Shown here piece by piece: positions 1 to 7,613 of a DNA stretch of 42,807 nucleotides. A program made the position numbers and the translations under genes. How positions within the stretch are numbered: the stretch's first letter is position 1; the number at the start of each line of letters is the position of its first letter. The stretch spans positions 1 through 42,807 of the forward strand of contig JBJTRI010000172.1 of assembly GCA_046076045.1 (NCBI GenBank), read 5' to 3'. This DNA comes from JAIOPA01 sp046076045. GTDB taxonomy: Bacteria; Eisenbacteria; RBG-16-71-46. A model generated the notes under the pieces. The model was not told the origin of the DNA, searched no databases, and worked only from the letters and a program-made list of their open reading frames with translations.

Positions 1-173
1 GTGCTCATGACGTTGGTGAAGATCTTGAACTCGTCGGCGACGCGGATGTCGTAGCCGTAGCTCGACACGCCGTAGGAGATCACGCCCTGACGGACCTGCT
101 TCTCCTCGTACGGCTCGATCATGCCGTGTTCCTTGCACATCCTGCGGATCCAATGGTCGGGACGGATCGACAT
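1..173 (-). CDS. dcd: dCTP deaminase, C-terminally truncated by the window edge
   Basis: Only the first 57 residues lie in the window. They read as the N-terminus of the long-form dCTP deaminase family, with the blocks WIRRM, EHGMIEPYE, SYGVSSYGYDIR and ADEFKIFTN. The enzyme deaminates dCTP to dUTP, feeding dTMP synthesis; it is a cytosolic homotrimer. The ATG at 173 follows an AGGAG box five bases upstream. It lies 35 bases beyond the stop of the MoaB-like gene and is probably the next gene of the same minus-strand operon. The catalytic region is outside the window, so activity cannot be judged. Confidence 0.9.
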   Translation of the reverse strand, partial: MSIRPDHWIRRMCKEHGMIEPYEEKQVRQGVISYGVSSYGYDIRVADEFKIFTNVMS

Positions 174-208
174 GGGTACTCCTGCGAGGGGGTGTTCGAG
201 GGCGCGCG

Positions 209-781
209 TCAGGTCCGGGACAGCAGGCGCACGAGATGACCCAACTCGGGGACGAGCAGTTCGTCGAGGGCCTGCCGGACGGCACCGGTGGACCCCGGAA
301 GGTAAACGACCAGCCGCCCGCGCGCGACCCCGGCCCCGGCCCGCGACAGCCACGCGGCCGAGCCCACGGTGCGCTCGGAGAGCGCCCGGAAGCGCTCCCC
401 GAACCCGGGCAGCGGACGGTCGAGCAGCGGCTCCACGGCCTCGGGCGTCACGTCGCGCGGGGCCACCCCGGTGCCACCCGTGAGCAGCACCAGGTCCACC
501 GTCCGGCGCGCGAGCGCGGCGCGCACCGCGCGCCGGATGGCGGCGACCTCGTCGGGCACCCAGGCCCGCGTCACCACGGCCCCGGCGCGCACCAGTCGGC
601 GCTCGGCGAGCGCACCGCTCGTGTCGTCCGCGCCGCGGCGCGTGTCGCTCACGGTCACGACCACGGCACCGATGGCCCGCGGTGGCCGCTGCGCGGCGGC
701 GTGCGCCCCGGTGCGGGGCCGCTGCGCGGTAGCGCGCACCGCGGTGCGGGGACGCCGCGGCGTGCGACGGGCGGCGCTCAC
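209..781 (-). CDS. MoaB/MogA-family molybdopterin biosynthesis protein with basic N-terminal tail
   Basis: The 190-residue product carries the MoCF-binding fold of MoaB/MogA: TVSDTRRG near residue 43, LLTGGTGVAPRDVTPEA near residue 100, and LPGSTGAVRQALDE near the C-terminus. Such proteins adenylylate molybdopterin before metal insertion. The chosen GTG at 781 forms a GTGA overlap with the stop of the upstream SDR gene, which supports translational coupling. This start adds about 35 residues rich in Ala, Arg, Pro, Thr and Gln before the fold. Family members are usually about 160-170 residues, so the tail is unusual. A later start cannot be excluded, but no better ribosome binding site is visible. 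No other molybdenum cofactor gene is in the window. Confidence 0.88.
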   Translation of the reverse strand: MSAARRTPRRPRTAVRATAQRPRTGAHAAAQRPPRAIGAVVVTVSDTRRGADDTSGALAERRLVRAGAVVTRAWVPDEVAAIRRAVRAALARRTVDLVLLTGGTGVAPRDVTPEAVEPLLDRPLPGFGERFRALSERTVGSAAWLSRAGAGVARGRLVVYLPGSTGAVRQALDELLVPELGHLVRLLSRT

Positions 782-1449
782 GCCACCCCCGCGCGCGCCC
801 ACGCCGCGACGCTCGTGGGGGCGATCCCGAACCGGCTCGCCCACGGCTCGGACTCGGCCAGACGGTGCTCGGCGATCTCGTCGAGCGACGGCTCCCACGC
901 CGGGGCGACCGTGGCACGCGGGCCGTGCTGCGCGGCCTCGGCCAGTTCGGCCCACGAGAAGCGCTCCGCGCCGGCGACCTCGTACCACTCCGTGCCCCAC
1001 GACGGCTCGCCGAACGCCCGCACGAGCGTGGCCACGACGTCGTCGCGATGCACCGGGTCCACGAGTCGCCGCCCCTGCCCCGGCAGCACCGGGCGGGTCG
1101 CCAGGCGCGCCCACAACGGGGCGTCGCAGCCCACGATGGGCGCCAGGCGCAGCGTGAGCGTGGGCACGCCGGTCGCGCGCGCATCCTCCTCGAGCCGCCA
1201 CAGTCGGCGCAGCGTGGTCGCGCGCGCGTCGGGATGCGCGCCGAGCCGCGACAGCACGAGCAGGCGCACGCCCGGCGCATCGTGCGCGAGCGCGGCGGGC
1301 GTGGGCCCCGGCTCGGCATCGCCCAACACCACGGTGACCGGGGTGCCGGACGCGAGCCCCGCAGGACGCGCGGCGTGCACGGGCACGCCGGTCGCCGCGA
1401 GCAGGCGCTCGAACTGCGGCGAGCGCGCGAGCGGCGCGACCACGATCAT
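778..1449 (-). CDS. Atypical short-chain dehydrogenase/NAD(P)-binding-like protein
   Basis: The product has 223 residues. Its second half resembles the NDUFA9/NmrA-like branch of atypical SDRs: GVPTLTLRLAPIVG resembles the LRPxxxVG strand-turn, and PVHRDDVVATLVRAF is the typical segment before the substrate lobe. The N-terminus is short and lacks a clear glycine-rich nucleotide-binding loop, so the cofactor site may be degenerate and catalytic activity is uncertain. The ATG at 1449 overlaps the stop of the upstream gene (ATGA), and its own stop overlaps the moaB-like start (GTGA), placing it within the operon. The substrate is unknown. Confidence 0.68.
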   Translation of the reverse strand: MIVVAPLARSPQFERLLAATGVPVHAARPAGLASGTPVTVVLGDAEPGPTPAALAHDAPGVRLLVLSRLGAHPDARATTLRRLWRLEEDARATGVPTLTLRLAPIVGCDAPLWARLATRPVLPGQGRRLVDPVHRDDVVATLVRAFGEPSWGTEWYEVAGAERFSWAELAEAAQHGPRATVAPAWEPSLDEIAEHRLAESEPWASRFGIAPTSVAAWARAGVA

Positions 1450-2495
1450 GACGCGAGCCCCAGGGCGAGCCGCAGTTGCCGACGGTGCGAGAGGTCGTGC
1501 TCGACCCACTCGCGCACCATCGCGCCCAGCGGGAACGCGCCGCGCGTCGAGTGCACGCCGACGCGTGCCCACTCGCTGCGCCCGAGCGGGGCGAGTCGGG
1601 CGAGCAGGCGCGCGCGTGCACGGCGCCAGTCGGCGAGCACCGCGGCGGGATCCAACGCGGCGTAGCCCGCGAGGCGCGCGGCATCGGTGAGGTCCACCGC
1701 GGGCACCTCGGCCCCGTCGCGGGCGAGCACGGCCTCGAGCCGCGGCAGGAACACGTCGAGGTCGGCATCGCGCAGGTGGGCCAGCCCCTCGAGCGCGCTC
1801 CAGCGTCCGGGTGCGGGACGCGTGCGCACGCGCTCGGGCGACTCGGCGAGCGCGTCGGCCACGGCCTCGGGCGACTCGGCGAGCGAGGCCAGTACGCGAC
1901 CCCACTCGGCGTAGGTCATGGGCCCCGGGCCGCCGGGCGTGATGCCGGGGTCGTGGTCGGGCGCGGGGAACGGCTGGGCGAACCCGCGCGCGCGGTACGA
2001 ACGCGCGAGCTCGGCGTAGTGCGCCGCGCCCGAGCGGATGGCCGCCCGGTGCGCCTCGCTCACCGGGCCCACGACGCGGGCGGGTGCGCCGAGCGCCAGC
2101 GAGCCCGGCGGGATCTCCTGCCCCTCGCGCACGAGTGCGCCCGCGCCCACCAGCGAGCCGGCCCCGATCACCGCCTTCGACAGCACGATCGCCCCCATGC
2201 CGATGAGGCAATCGTCCCCGATGGTGCAGCCGTGCACGATGGCGCGGTGCCCCACCGTGACGCGGTCGCCCACCACCGTGGGGGCGTCGTGGTCCACGTG
2301 CACGAGCGTGAGGTCCTGCAGGTTGGTGTGCGCGCCGATCGTGACCGGTGCGGTGTCCCCGCGGATGACGGTGCCGAACCACACGCTCGCGGACTCCCCG
2401 AGCGCGACGTCGCCCACCACCGTTGCCCCCGGCGCCACGAACGCGCTCGGGTGCAGGCGCAGGCGCGCCACCCAATCGCCCGGATGCGTACTCAC
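1446..2495 (-). CDS. Gamma-class carbonic anhydrase-like domain fused to a DinB-family domain
   Basis: This is one uninterrupted 349-residue reading frame. Residues 1 to about 180 form a left-handed beta-helix hexapeptide protein of the YrdA/gamma-carbonic anhydrase type. Zinc-ligand-like histidines sit at 66, 83 and 88 (LVHVDH and VGHRAIVHGC contexts). After a Gly/Pro-rich linker, residues 193-349 form a DinB-like four-helix domain with the expected histidine triad at 240, 333 and 337 (AHLRDAD and EHDLSH contexts). Gamma-CAs and DinB enzymes are normally separate. The GTG at 2495 overlaps the upstream hydrolase stop (GTGA). An internal ATG at 1919 could start a separate DinB product, but no stop lies between the domains. 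The substrate of the DinB half is unknown; some family members are thiol-dependent transferases. Confidence 0.85.
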   Translation of the reverse strand: MSTHPGDWVARLRLHPSAFVAPGATVVGDVALGESASVWFGTVIRGDTAPVTIGAHTNLQDLTLVHVDHDAPTVVGDRVTVGHRAIVHGCTIGDDCLIGMGAIVLSKAVIGAGSLVGAGALVREGQEIPPGSLALGAPARVVGPVSEAHRAAIRSGAAHYAELARSYRARGFAQPFPAPDHDPGITPGGPGPMTYAEWGRVLASLAESPEAVADALAESPERVRTRPAPGRWSALEGLAHLRDADLDVFLPRLEAVLARDGAEVPAVDLTDAARLAGYAALDPAAVLADWRRARARLLARLAPLGRSEWARVGVHSTRGAFPLGAMVREWVEHDLSHRRQLRLALGLAS

Positions 2496-3136
2496 CGCTG
2501 CCCCGCGCGCTCGCCCACGAACGGGTTGTCGCGCCGCTCGGCACCGATCGTGGTCGCGGGCCCGTGGCCGGGCAGTACGCGCACCGCATCTCCGAGCGGG
2601 AACAGGCGCTCGCGGATGGTGCGCTCGAGCACCTCCCACGACCCGCCCGGCAGGTCGGTGCGCCCGACCGAGCCCGCGAACAGCACGTCGCCCGACCACA
2701 GCGTGTCGCCGTGGCGGAACGTCACGTGCCCGGGCGCGTGCCCCGGCGTGTGCAGGACCTCGAGCGACTCCGCCCCGAGCGGGATGCGCATGCCCTCGGC
2801 GAGTTCCAGCCCCACCTCGGGCACCGGCACCGCGGGCAGGCCGAACATGGAGCCCTGCAGCGCGACGTTGTCGAGCAGCGGGCGGTCGAGCGGGTGGAGC
2901 GCGAACGGGACCGGGAACGCGGTCGCGAGCGCGTGCATGGAGGCGACGTGATCGTAGTGCGCGTGCGTGGCCAGCAGCCAGCGCACCTGGAGCCCCTGCG
3001 CGCGAACCCAGTCCACGACGCGCTGCGGCTCGAAGCCCACGTCGAGCACCGCGGCCTCGCGCGACTCGGGGTCGTACACCACGTACACGTTGTTACCGAA
3101 CGGACCGACGTTCTCGAAGACGTGACTCTTCAGCAC
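2492..3136 (-). CDS. MBL-fold metallo-hydrolase, glyoxalase-II-like
   Basis: The 214-residue protein has the complete binuclear metal site of metallo-beta-lactamase-fold hydrolases: the THAHYDH motif (His58, His60, Asp62, His63), His133 in HTPGHAPGH, Asp150 in WSGDVLF, and His191 in LPGHGP. The layout matches short GloB-like proteins that hydrolyse thioesters such as hydroxyacylglutathione or bacillithiol/CoA analogues. The GTG start at 3136 is preceded by a good GGAGGAG box eight bases upstream. The stop overlaps the carbonic anhydrase/DinB start. The exact substrate cannot be read from the sequence. It is probably cytosolic, as no signal peptide is seen. Confidence 0.88.
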   Translation of the reverse strand: MLKSHVFENVGPFGNNVYVVYDPESREAAVLDVGFEPQRVVDWVRAQGLQVRWLLATHAHYDHVASMHALATAFPVPFALHPLDRPLLDNVALQGSMFGLPAVPVPEVGLELAEGMRIPLGAESLEVLHTPGHAPGHVTFRHGDTLWSGDVLFAGSVGRTDLPGGSWEVLERTIRERLFPLGDAVRVLPGHGPATTIGAERRDNPFVGERAGQR

Positions 3137-3159
3137 GGTGCGGGCTCCTCCGCCGGGGC

Positions 3160-3990
3160 TCACAGGTCCCGGTAGGTCGTCTGAAGCAACAGCGCGTCGT
3201 CCTCCATGCACGGGCTCTCGCTCACCACCCAACCGCCGACGCGCAGGTCCTTGAGCGCGCGCAGCAGCTCGCGCCACGCGAACGCGGTCTCGAGCAACGG
3301 CTCGTGGCGGCGCTCCCCCTTGGGCCCGAACTGGATGCCCGAGATGTGGATGTGCAGCGCGTCGAGGGCCGCCCGCCCGAGCCGGGCCTCGATCGCGCGC
3401 AGCGTGCCCACGAACTCGTCGTAGGTGTTGTGCGCCCCGAGGTCGCGCGCGTAGCGGTGCGAGAAGTCCACGCAGGGTAGCACCCCGGGCACCGCAGCGC
3501 TCCAGTCCAGCACCTCCTCGAGCGAGCCCACCTGCGTGGCCTTGCCGGTGAGTTCGGTGCGGACGTCGATCGCGTAGCCGGCCGCGCGCGCCGCACCGGC
3601 GAGCGCCTCCAACTCCTCGCGTACGCGGGCGGCCGCCTGCTCGGGGGCGAGCGTGCCGTAGAAGCCGGCGTGGAAGCAGAACGAACGGGCCCCGCAGCGC
3701 GCCCCCAGGCGGGCGCACTCGAGCAGGCGGGCGTGGCTGCGCTCCACCACGTCGGCCGCCCCGCACAGGTTGACGTAATAGGGCGCGTGCGCGGTCAGCG
3801 TGACGTCGCACTCGCGGGCGGCCTCGCGGATGGCGTCGGCGGACTCGTCCGACATGCGCACGCCGTTCACCCATGCCATCTCGAGGTGGTCGAGGCCCAA
3901 CTCGCGCGCCCGCCGGATGCCGTGCACGGTGCCGGGCTTGGCGCTGGTGCGCGGGATGCCCGAGGTGCCGAAGCGCAGCGTCGGGCTCAC
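3160..3990 (-). CDS. TIM-barrel protein, endonuclease IV/xylose isomerase-like family
   Basis: The 276-residue protein starts with an FGTSGIPRTS strand and carries HAPYYVNLCG, FCFHAGFYG, VDFSHRYARD and LHIHISGI. These are the barrel strands and metal-binding His/Glu/Asp positions of AP endonuclease family 2 (Nfo-like) proteins. True Nfo cleaves abasic sites with three zinc ions. This protein belongs to the shorter, more divergent TIM-barrel group seen in archaea and some bacteria, so a nuclease role is plausible but not proven. The GTG start at 3990 overlaps the stop of the adenosine-specific kinase gene (GTGA). Twenty-three bases separate it from the next gene. Confidence 0.75.
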   Translation of the reverse strand: MSPTLRFGTSGIPRTSAKPGTVHGIRRARELGLDHLEMAWVNGVRMSDESADAIREAARECDVTLTAHAPYYVNLCGAADVVERSHARLLECARLGARCGARSFCFHAGFYGTLAPEQAAARVREELEALAGAARAAGYAIDVRTELTGKATQVGSLEEVLDWSAAVPGVLPCVDFSHRYARDLGAHNTYDEFVGTLRAIEARLGRAALDALHIHISGIQFGPKGERRHEPLLETAFAWRELLRALKDLRVGGWVVSESPCMEDDALLLQTTYRDL

Positions 3991-4469
3991 CGCTTGTAGC
4001 CGATGGTGCGCAGGAACGCGCGCCGCTGCTCGCGCTCGGCGTCGCCCTCGACGCCACGGGGCGAGGATCCGTCCACCACCCCGACCACCCCGCGACCCTG
4101 CGGCGACTCGACGACCAGCACCTGCAGCGGGTTCGCGGTCGCGCAGAACACGCGGCAGACCTCGGGGCACGCCTTGATGGCGGGCAGCACGTTGATGGGG
4201 TACGCCCCGCGCAGCACGAGCACGAACACGTGCCCGGCGCCGATCGCGCGCGCGGCCGTGACCGCGACCTCGACCAGTTCCGGCTCGTTGCCGTCGTGTC
4301 GGATGAGGCACGGGCCCGAGGCCTCGCAGAACGCGACGCCGAAGCGCGCCTGCGGCACGGTGCCGACCACGATCTCGTACAGGTCCTCGACGGTCTTGAT
4401 GAAGTGCGACTGCCCCACGACGACGTTGCAGTCGGACGGGAACGCGAGCGGCACGGCGGAGATCTGCAT
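3987..4469 (-). CDS. Adenosine-specific kinase family protein (PF04008)
   Basis: The 160-residue protein matches the PF04008 family well, including VVVGQSHFIKTVEDLYE, GVAFCEASGP, LIRHDGNEPELVE and YPINVLPAIK, and is close to the family's usual length. An archaeal member was characterised as an adenosine-binding, AMP-forming kinase-like protein; the cellular role in bacteria is unclear. It starts with ATG at 4469 and overlaps the TIM-barrel gene by GTGA. A 58-base gap containing a GC-rich hairpin separates it from the Omp85 gene, so it may begin its own operon or be read through from tol. Confidence 0.88.
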   Translation of the reverse strand: MQISAVPLAFPSDCNVVVGQSHFIKTVEDLYEIVVGTVPQARFGVAFCEASGPCLIRHDGNEPELVEVAVTAARAIGAGHVFVLVLRGAYPINVLPAIKACPEVCRVFCATANPLQVLVVESPQGRGVVGVVDGSSPRGVEGDAEREQRRAFLRTIGYKR

Positions 4470-4494
4470 GGAGAGCCTCACGGGACGGGGCGCG

Positions 4495-4526
4495 CGCGCC
4501 CGCGGGACACCGGGAGCGCGGGCGCG
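4495..4526 (-). terminator. GC-rich hairpin after the Omp85 gene
   Basis: Two perfect 10-base arms, CGCGCCCGCG (4495-4504) and CGCGGGCGCG (4517-4526), enclose a 12-base loop. The hairpin lies immediately after the stop codon of the Omp85-type gene on the minus strand. No clear T-tract follows, so it may be a weak terminator, an attenuator or an mRNA-stabilising end rather than a full stop between the tol operon and the downstream metabolic operon. Confidence 0.5.
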
Positions 4527-4527
4527 G

Positions 4528-6282
4528 TCAGAACGCCTGCGACGAACCGAAGGAGAATACCGGACTCCGGCGGCCGTCGCGCGTGGGCGAGAGCGGGAAC
4601 GCCACGTCGAGGCGCGCCACCTGGTGCAACGAGGCGTGCGGGAACGACAGGCGCAGGCCGAAGCCGGCATCGAGGTGCCACGGCTCGGGCGCGCCGGCCG
4701 TGCCCCACGCGCGCGCGGAGTCGAAGAACACCGCGCCGCCGATACTGGTGACGTCCCAGACGCTGCGCTTCGCGACCCAGCGCGTCTCGGCGTTGAAGCG
4801 CCACACCTGCGTGCCCGCCAACTCCTGCACCGGGTAGGCCCGCAGCCCGTTCAGGCCGCCGACCACGTACTGCACCTCGCGCGGCGCACGGTCGGCGGCG
4901 TCCCCGAGCGCGGCGAACACGATCGCGACGTCGCGGGCCGGTTGCTGCACCCAGCGCGCGTCGAGGTGCGCGAGTGTCTCGCGCGGACCGCCGCGGATGC
5001 GCGACGAGACGCGCGCGCGCGCCATCCCGAACCCGAACCGCCGCGTGACGTGCCCGCCCTCGAGCCGCAGTCGCACCAGCCCCTCGTCGGCGGTGCTGCC
5101 GAGTGCGCGCAGGATGAGCCCGGTCTCGAACGACACGAGCCGACCGACGTCGTAGTCCTCGACGGGGTCGAAGTACTCGATGCCGCGCCGCTCGATGAAC
5201 CGTGGCCGCCACAGCGTGATGCGGCCCGAGAGCCAGCGCAGGTCGAGTTCCTCATCGCCGCCGGGGAACAGGTCGGGCTCCCCCGGCTCGGGCCGGGTGG
5301 GGCCGTAGCGGCGGTCCTGCATCCCGAAGGCGGCCGTGAGTCGGCGCACCACACCATCCCCCCGCCGCTCGCCCGTGCCCCACTCGAGCGCGACCTGCTT
5401 GGACTCGAACGGGAAGCGGGCCGAGAGCTGGCCGTCGCGGAACAGCATCTGGTCCACGCTCGCGCGCCACAGCCCCGTCGTCCACGCCCGGTCGTCGTCG
5501 AGCGAGCGGTACGGGTCGCGCAGCAGCACGGTGTTGGCGACCCCACCCGTCCCGGTGCCCGCCTTGAAGCGCCCCTCGAGCTGGGTGCCGAGGATGCGGC
5601 GCGCCGAGATCTCGGCTGAATGCGTGTGCCCCGTGGGCTCCTCGCGGAACACGAACTCCACCCCCACGCCGAGCCCGAGCAGGTTCTGCTCGGTGAAGCC
5701 GACCGAGCCGTAGGTGCGCCCGCCGCCGCGCTCGAGGTTCACCTCGGGCTGCGTGGTCCACTGGTCGCGCGTGCCCACGAGCACGTCCACCGAGTCGCCC
5801 ACGATGCGCGCGCGGATGGTGTCGGGCTCGAGGAACTCGAAGTCGCGCAGGATGCGCTGGGTCTCGAGCATGCGCTCGGCCGACCAGCGATCGCCGGGGC
5901 CGAACAGCAACTGCGCACGCACCGTGGTCGGGCGCGTGCGCACGTGGAGTTGGTTGGCGACCCGGTACAGCCCGGCGAACCGCCCCGGTGGGACGGGTTC
6001 GTAGATGTCGCGGCACGCCACCTCGACGTGCCGGATGGGCAGTCCCTCGGCGCGCACCCGGAACGCGCTGTCGTAGACCGAGGCGTAAGGCACGACCGCA
6101 TCCTCGGCGCGCACCCGGAACGCGCTGTCGTGGACCGAGGCGTACGGCACGACCGCATCCTCGGCGCGCGCCCCCGTGGCCAGCGCGAGGGCCGCCGCGA
6201 GCGCGAGGGCGTGGCACGCCCCCGCGCCGCGACGTCCGGCGCTGCCGCGAGCGGGTTCAGCGCTTCGGCGGGACCCGGTCAC
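4528..6282 (-). CDS. Omp85/BamA-type outer membrane protein with one POTRA-like domain
   Basis: The product is about 584 residues. A signal peptide (hydrophobic Ala/Leu stretch to about residue 40) is followed by two near-identical 19-residue repeats (41-59 and 60-78) and a POTRA-like segment of about 90 residues containing RDFEFLEPDTIR and VLVGTRDQWTTQPEVNLERGG. A 16-stranded-barrel-like C-terminus follows, ending in Phe (FGSSQAF), as outer membrane proteins do. The GTG at 6282 overlaps ybgF by 26 bases; another GTG at 6303 is possible. This is a short Omp85 relative, not full-length BamA with five POTRA domains. Its location directly after tol-pal suggests a role in outer membrane assembly or transport. 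Confidence 0.82.
   Translation of the reverse strand: MTGSRRSAEPARGSAGRRGAGACHALALAAALALATGARAEDAVVPYASVHDSAFRVRAEDAVVPYASVYDSAFRVRAEGLPIRHVEVACRDIYEPVPPGRFAGLYRVANQLHVRTRPTTVRAQLLFGPGDRWSAERMLETQRILRDFEFLEPDTIRARIVGDSVDVLVGTRDQWTTQPEVNLERGGGRTYGSVGFTEQNLLGLGVGVEFVFREEPTGHTHSAEISARRILGTQLEGRFKAGTGTGGVANTVLLRDPYRSLDDDRAWTTGLWRASVDQMLFRDGQLSARFPFESKQVALEWGTGERRGDGVVRRLTAAFGMQDRRYGPTRPEPGEPDLFPGGDEELDLRWLSGRITLWRPRFIERRGIEYFDPVEDYDVGRLVSFETGLILRALGSTADEGLVRLRLEGGHVTRRFGFGMARARVSSRIRGGPRETLAHLDARWVQQPARDVAIVFAALGDAADRAPREVQYVVGGLNGLRAYPVQELAGTQVWRFNAETRWVAKRSVWDVTSIGGAVFFDSARAWGTAGAPEPWHLDAGFGLRLSFPHASLHQVARLDVAFPLSPTRDGRRSPVFSFGSSQAF
6051..6164 (-). repeat. 57-bp tandem duplication inside the Omp85-type gene
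   Basis: Unit 1 is 6051-6107 and unit 2 is 6108-6164. They differ at only two bases, one giving a His/Tyr change and one silent. The period is a multiple of three, so the reading frame is kept and 19 residues (core AVVPYAS..DSAFRVRA) occur twice right after the signal peptide. Confidence 0.97.
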
Positions 6283-7033
6283 GCGCGAGCTGCGCCTCGC
6301 CACTCTGGGGGAACCGCTTCAGGAGGTCCTCGAACGCGCTGACGGACTCGGCCCGACGCCCGAGCCGCTCGAGGCACAGCGCCATCTTGTAGATCGCCGC
6401 CGGGACGCGCTCCCCGCTCGGCCAGCGCTCGCCGACGCGCCGGTACTCGACCGCCGCGCTGTCGAACTGGGCCTGCGCGAAGAAGCACTCACCCACGCCG
6501 TACTGCGCGTTGTCGGCGAGGTCCATCTGCCCGTAGCGCTGCACGAACTCGCGATACGCGGCCAACGCGAGGGCGTACCGGCCCTGCGTGAGGTCGGTGG
6601 TCGCCTGGTCGTACAACTCGACCGGGGCCGGCCCGGTCGCGGCCGGTGCCCCGCCCCCGGTGGCGGGAGCCGGCTCCCCCGGACGCGTGGATCCGCGCTC
6701 GGCGGCGATCCGGAAGCGCGCCATGATGTCGTCGAGCTTGCCCTCGAGGCGACCCAGCGTCTCCTCGGTCTCGCGCGCCGTGCTCGACGCGGTCGCACGC
6801 GTGGAGAGCAGCAGGTCACGCTGCTCGGCCAACTCGCGCCGCGTGTCGTCGAGCGTGCGGGCCGCGATCGAGTCGCGCACCACCATGACCTCCACCTGCG
6901 TGCGCAGACTGTCGAGCCCGGACTTGAGCAGCTGCATCTGCGTGGTGTAGCAGCCCGGCGCCCCGAGCGAGGCCGCGAGCAACACCGCGGCCACGCTCGC
7001 GCCGGTGACGCGCCGCCCCGCGAGGGCGCTCAT
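6257..7033 (-). CDS. ybgF: Tol-Pal system protein YbgF/CpoB
   Basis: The 258-residue protein has an N-terminal export signal with a lipobox-like APGC (the cysteine may be lipidated). A predicted coiled coil spans about residues 30-110, followed by a Pro/Ala/Gly-rich spacer and C-terminal TPR repeats (ELYDQATTDLTQGRYALALAAY, GVGECFFAQAQFDSAAVEY, KMALCLERLGRRAESVSAF). This is the CpoB/YbgF layout. In E. coli CpoB coordinates peptidoglycan synthesis with Tol-driven outer membrane constriction. The ATG at 7033 overlaps the pal stop (ATGA), fixing the start. Being lipidated would differ from E. coli CpoB, which is soluble and periplasmic. Confidence 0.88.
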   Translation of the reverse strand: MSALAGRRVTGASVAAVLLAASLGAPGCYTTQMQLLKSGLDSLRTQVEVMVVRDSIAARTLDDTRRELAEQRDLLLSTRATASSTARETEETLGRLEGKLDDIMARFRIAAERGSTRPGEPAPATGGGAPAATGPAPVELYDQATTDLTQGRYALALAAYREFVQRYGQMDLADNAQYGVGECFFAQAQFDSAAVEYRRVGERWPSGERVPAAIYKMALCLERLGRRAESVSAFEDLLKRFPQSGEAQLARDRVPPKR

Positions 7034-7560
7034 CGGGCGCTGAACTCCACGCGGCGGTTGCGCGCCCACGCGGACTCGTCGTGCCCCTCGTCCACCGGGC
7101 GCTCCTTACCGTAGGACACGGCGCGGAACCGGTCGCCCGACAGGCCCTGGTCGACGAGGTACTGCAGCACCGCCTCGGCGCGCTTCTGCCCGAGGGCCTG
7201 GTTGTACTCGACCGTGCCGCGCTCGTCGCAGTGGCCGTCGAGCGACACCGACAGACCGGGGTTCGAGCGCAACAGCTTGGCGTTGGCGTCGAGCGCGGCC
7301 CGCGCGCCGTCCGAGAGCGTGAACGAGTCGTACTCGAAGTACACGATCTGCAGGTCGCTCGCACCGGGCACCGGCGCGGGCGCGGGCGTCGGCGCCGGCG
7401 TGGGCGCGGGCGTCGGCGTGGGGGCGGGCGTCGGGGTCTCGGTCTGGCCCGAGGGAGCGGGCGGCACCGGCGGGGTCACGGTCTTCTTCTTGCCGCAACC
7501 GGCGGCGCCGAGGGCGACGAGGACGGTGAGCGCGAGGGCGAGGGTGCGGGGGCTCTTCAT
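7030..7560 (-). CDS. pal: Peptidoglycan-associated lipoprotein Pal
   Basis: The 176-residue lipoprotein has the signal LALALTVLVALGAAGC with the acylated cysteine at residue 22. A Pro/Thr/Ala-rich linker follows (about residues 28-66, PTPAPTPAPTPAP type), then an OmpA-like domain with YFEYDSFTLS, DGHCDERGTVEYN and YGKERPVDEGHDESAWARNRRVEF. The last two blocks hold the Asp and Arg that bind diaminopimelate in peptidoglycan. Pal anchors the outer membrane to the wall and binds TolB. The ATG at 7560 has a strong AAGGAGG box. It sits 53 bases downstream of tolB and overlaps ybgF. Confidence 0.97.
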   Translation of the reverse strand: MKSPRTLALALTVLVALGAAGCGKKKTVTPPVPPAPSGQTETPTPAPTPTPAPTPAPTPAPAPVPGASDLQIVYFEYDSFTLSDGARAALDANAKLLRSNPGLSVSLDGHCDERGTVEYNQALGQKRAEAVLQYLVDQGLSGDRFRAVSYGKERPVDEGHDESAWARNRRVEFSAR

Positions 7561-7613
7561 GGGATCCTCCTTGGGGTTCTCGGGGTTGCTATGGACTTGT
7601 CCGGTCGGGGCGA

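Noticed and set aside
7370..7440. GC-rich repeats in the pal linker looked at as a possible CRISPR or satellite
   Set aside because: They encode the PTPAP-rich linker of the lipoprotein; units are short and irregular, with no spacers.
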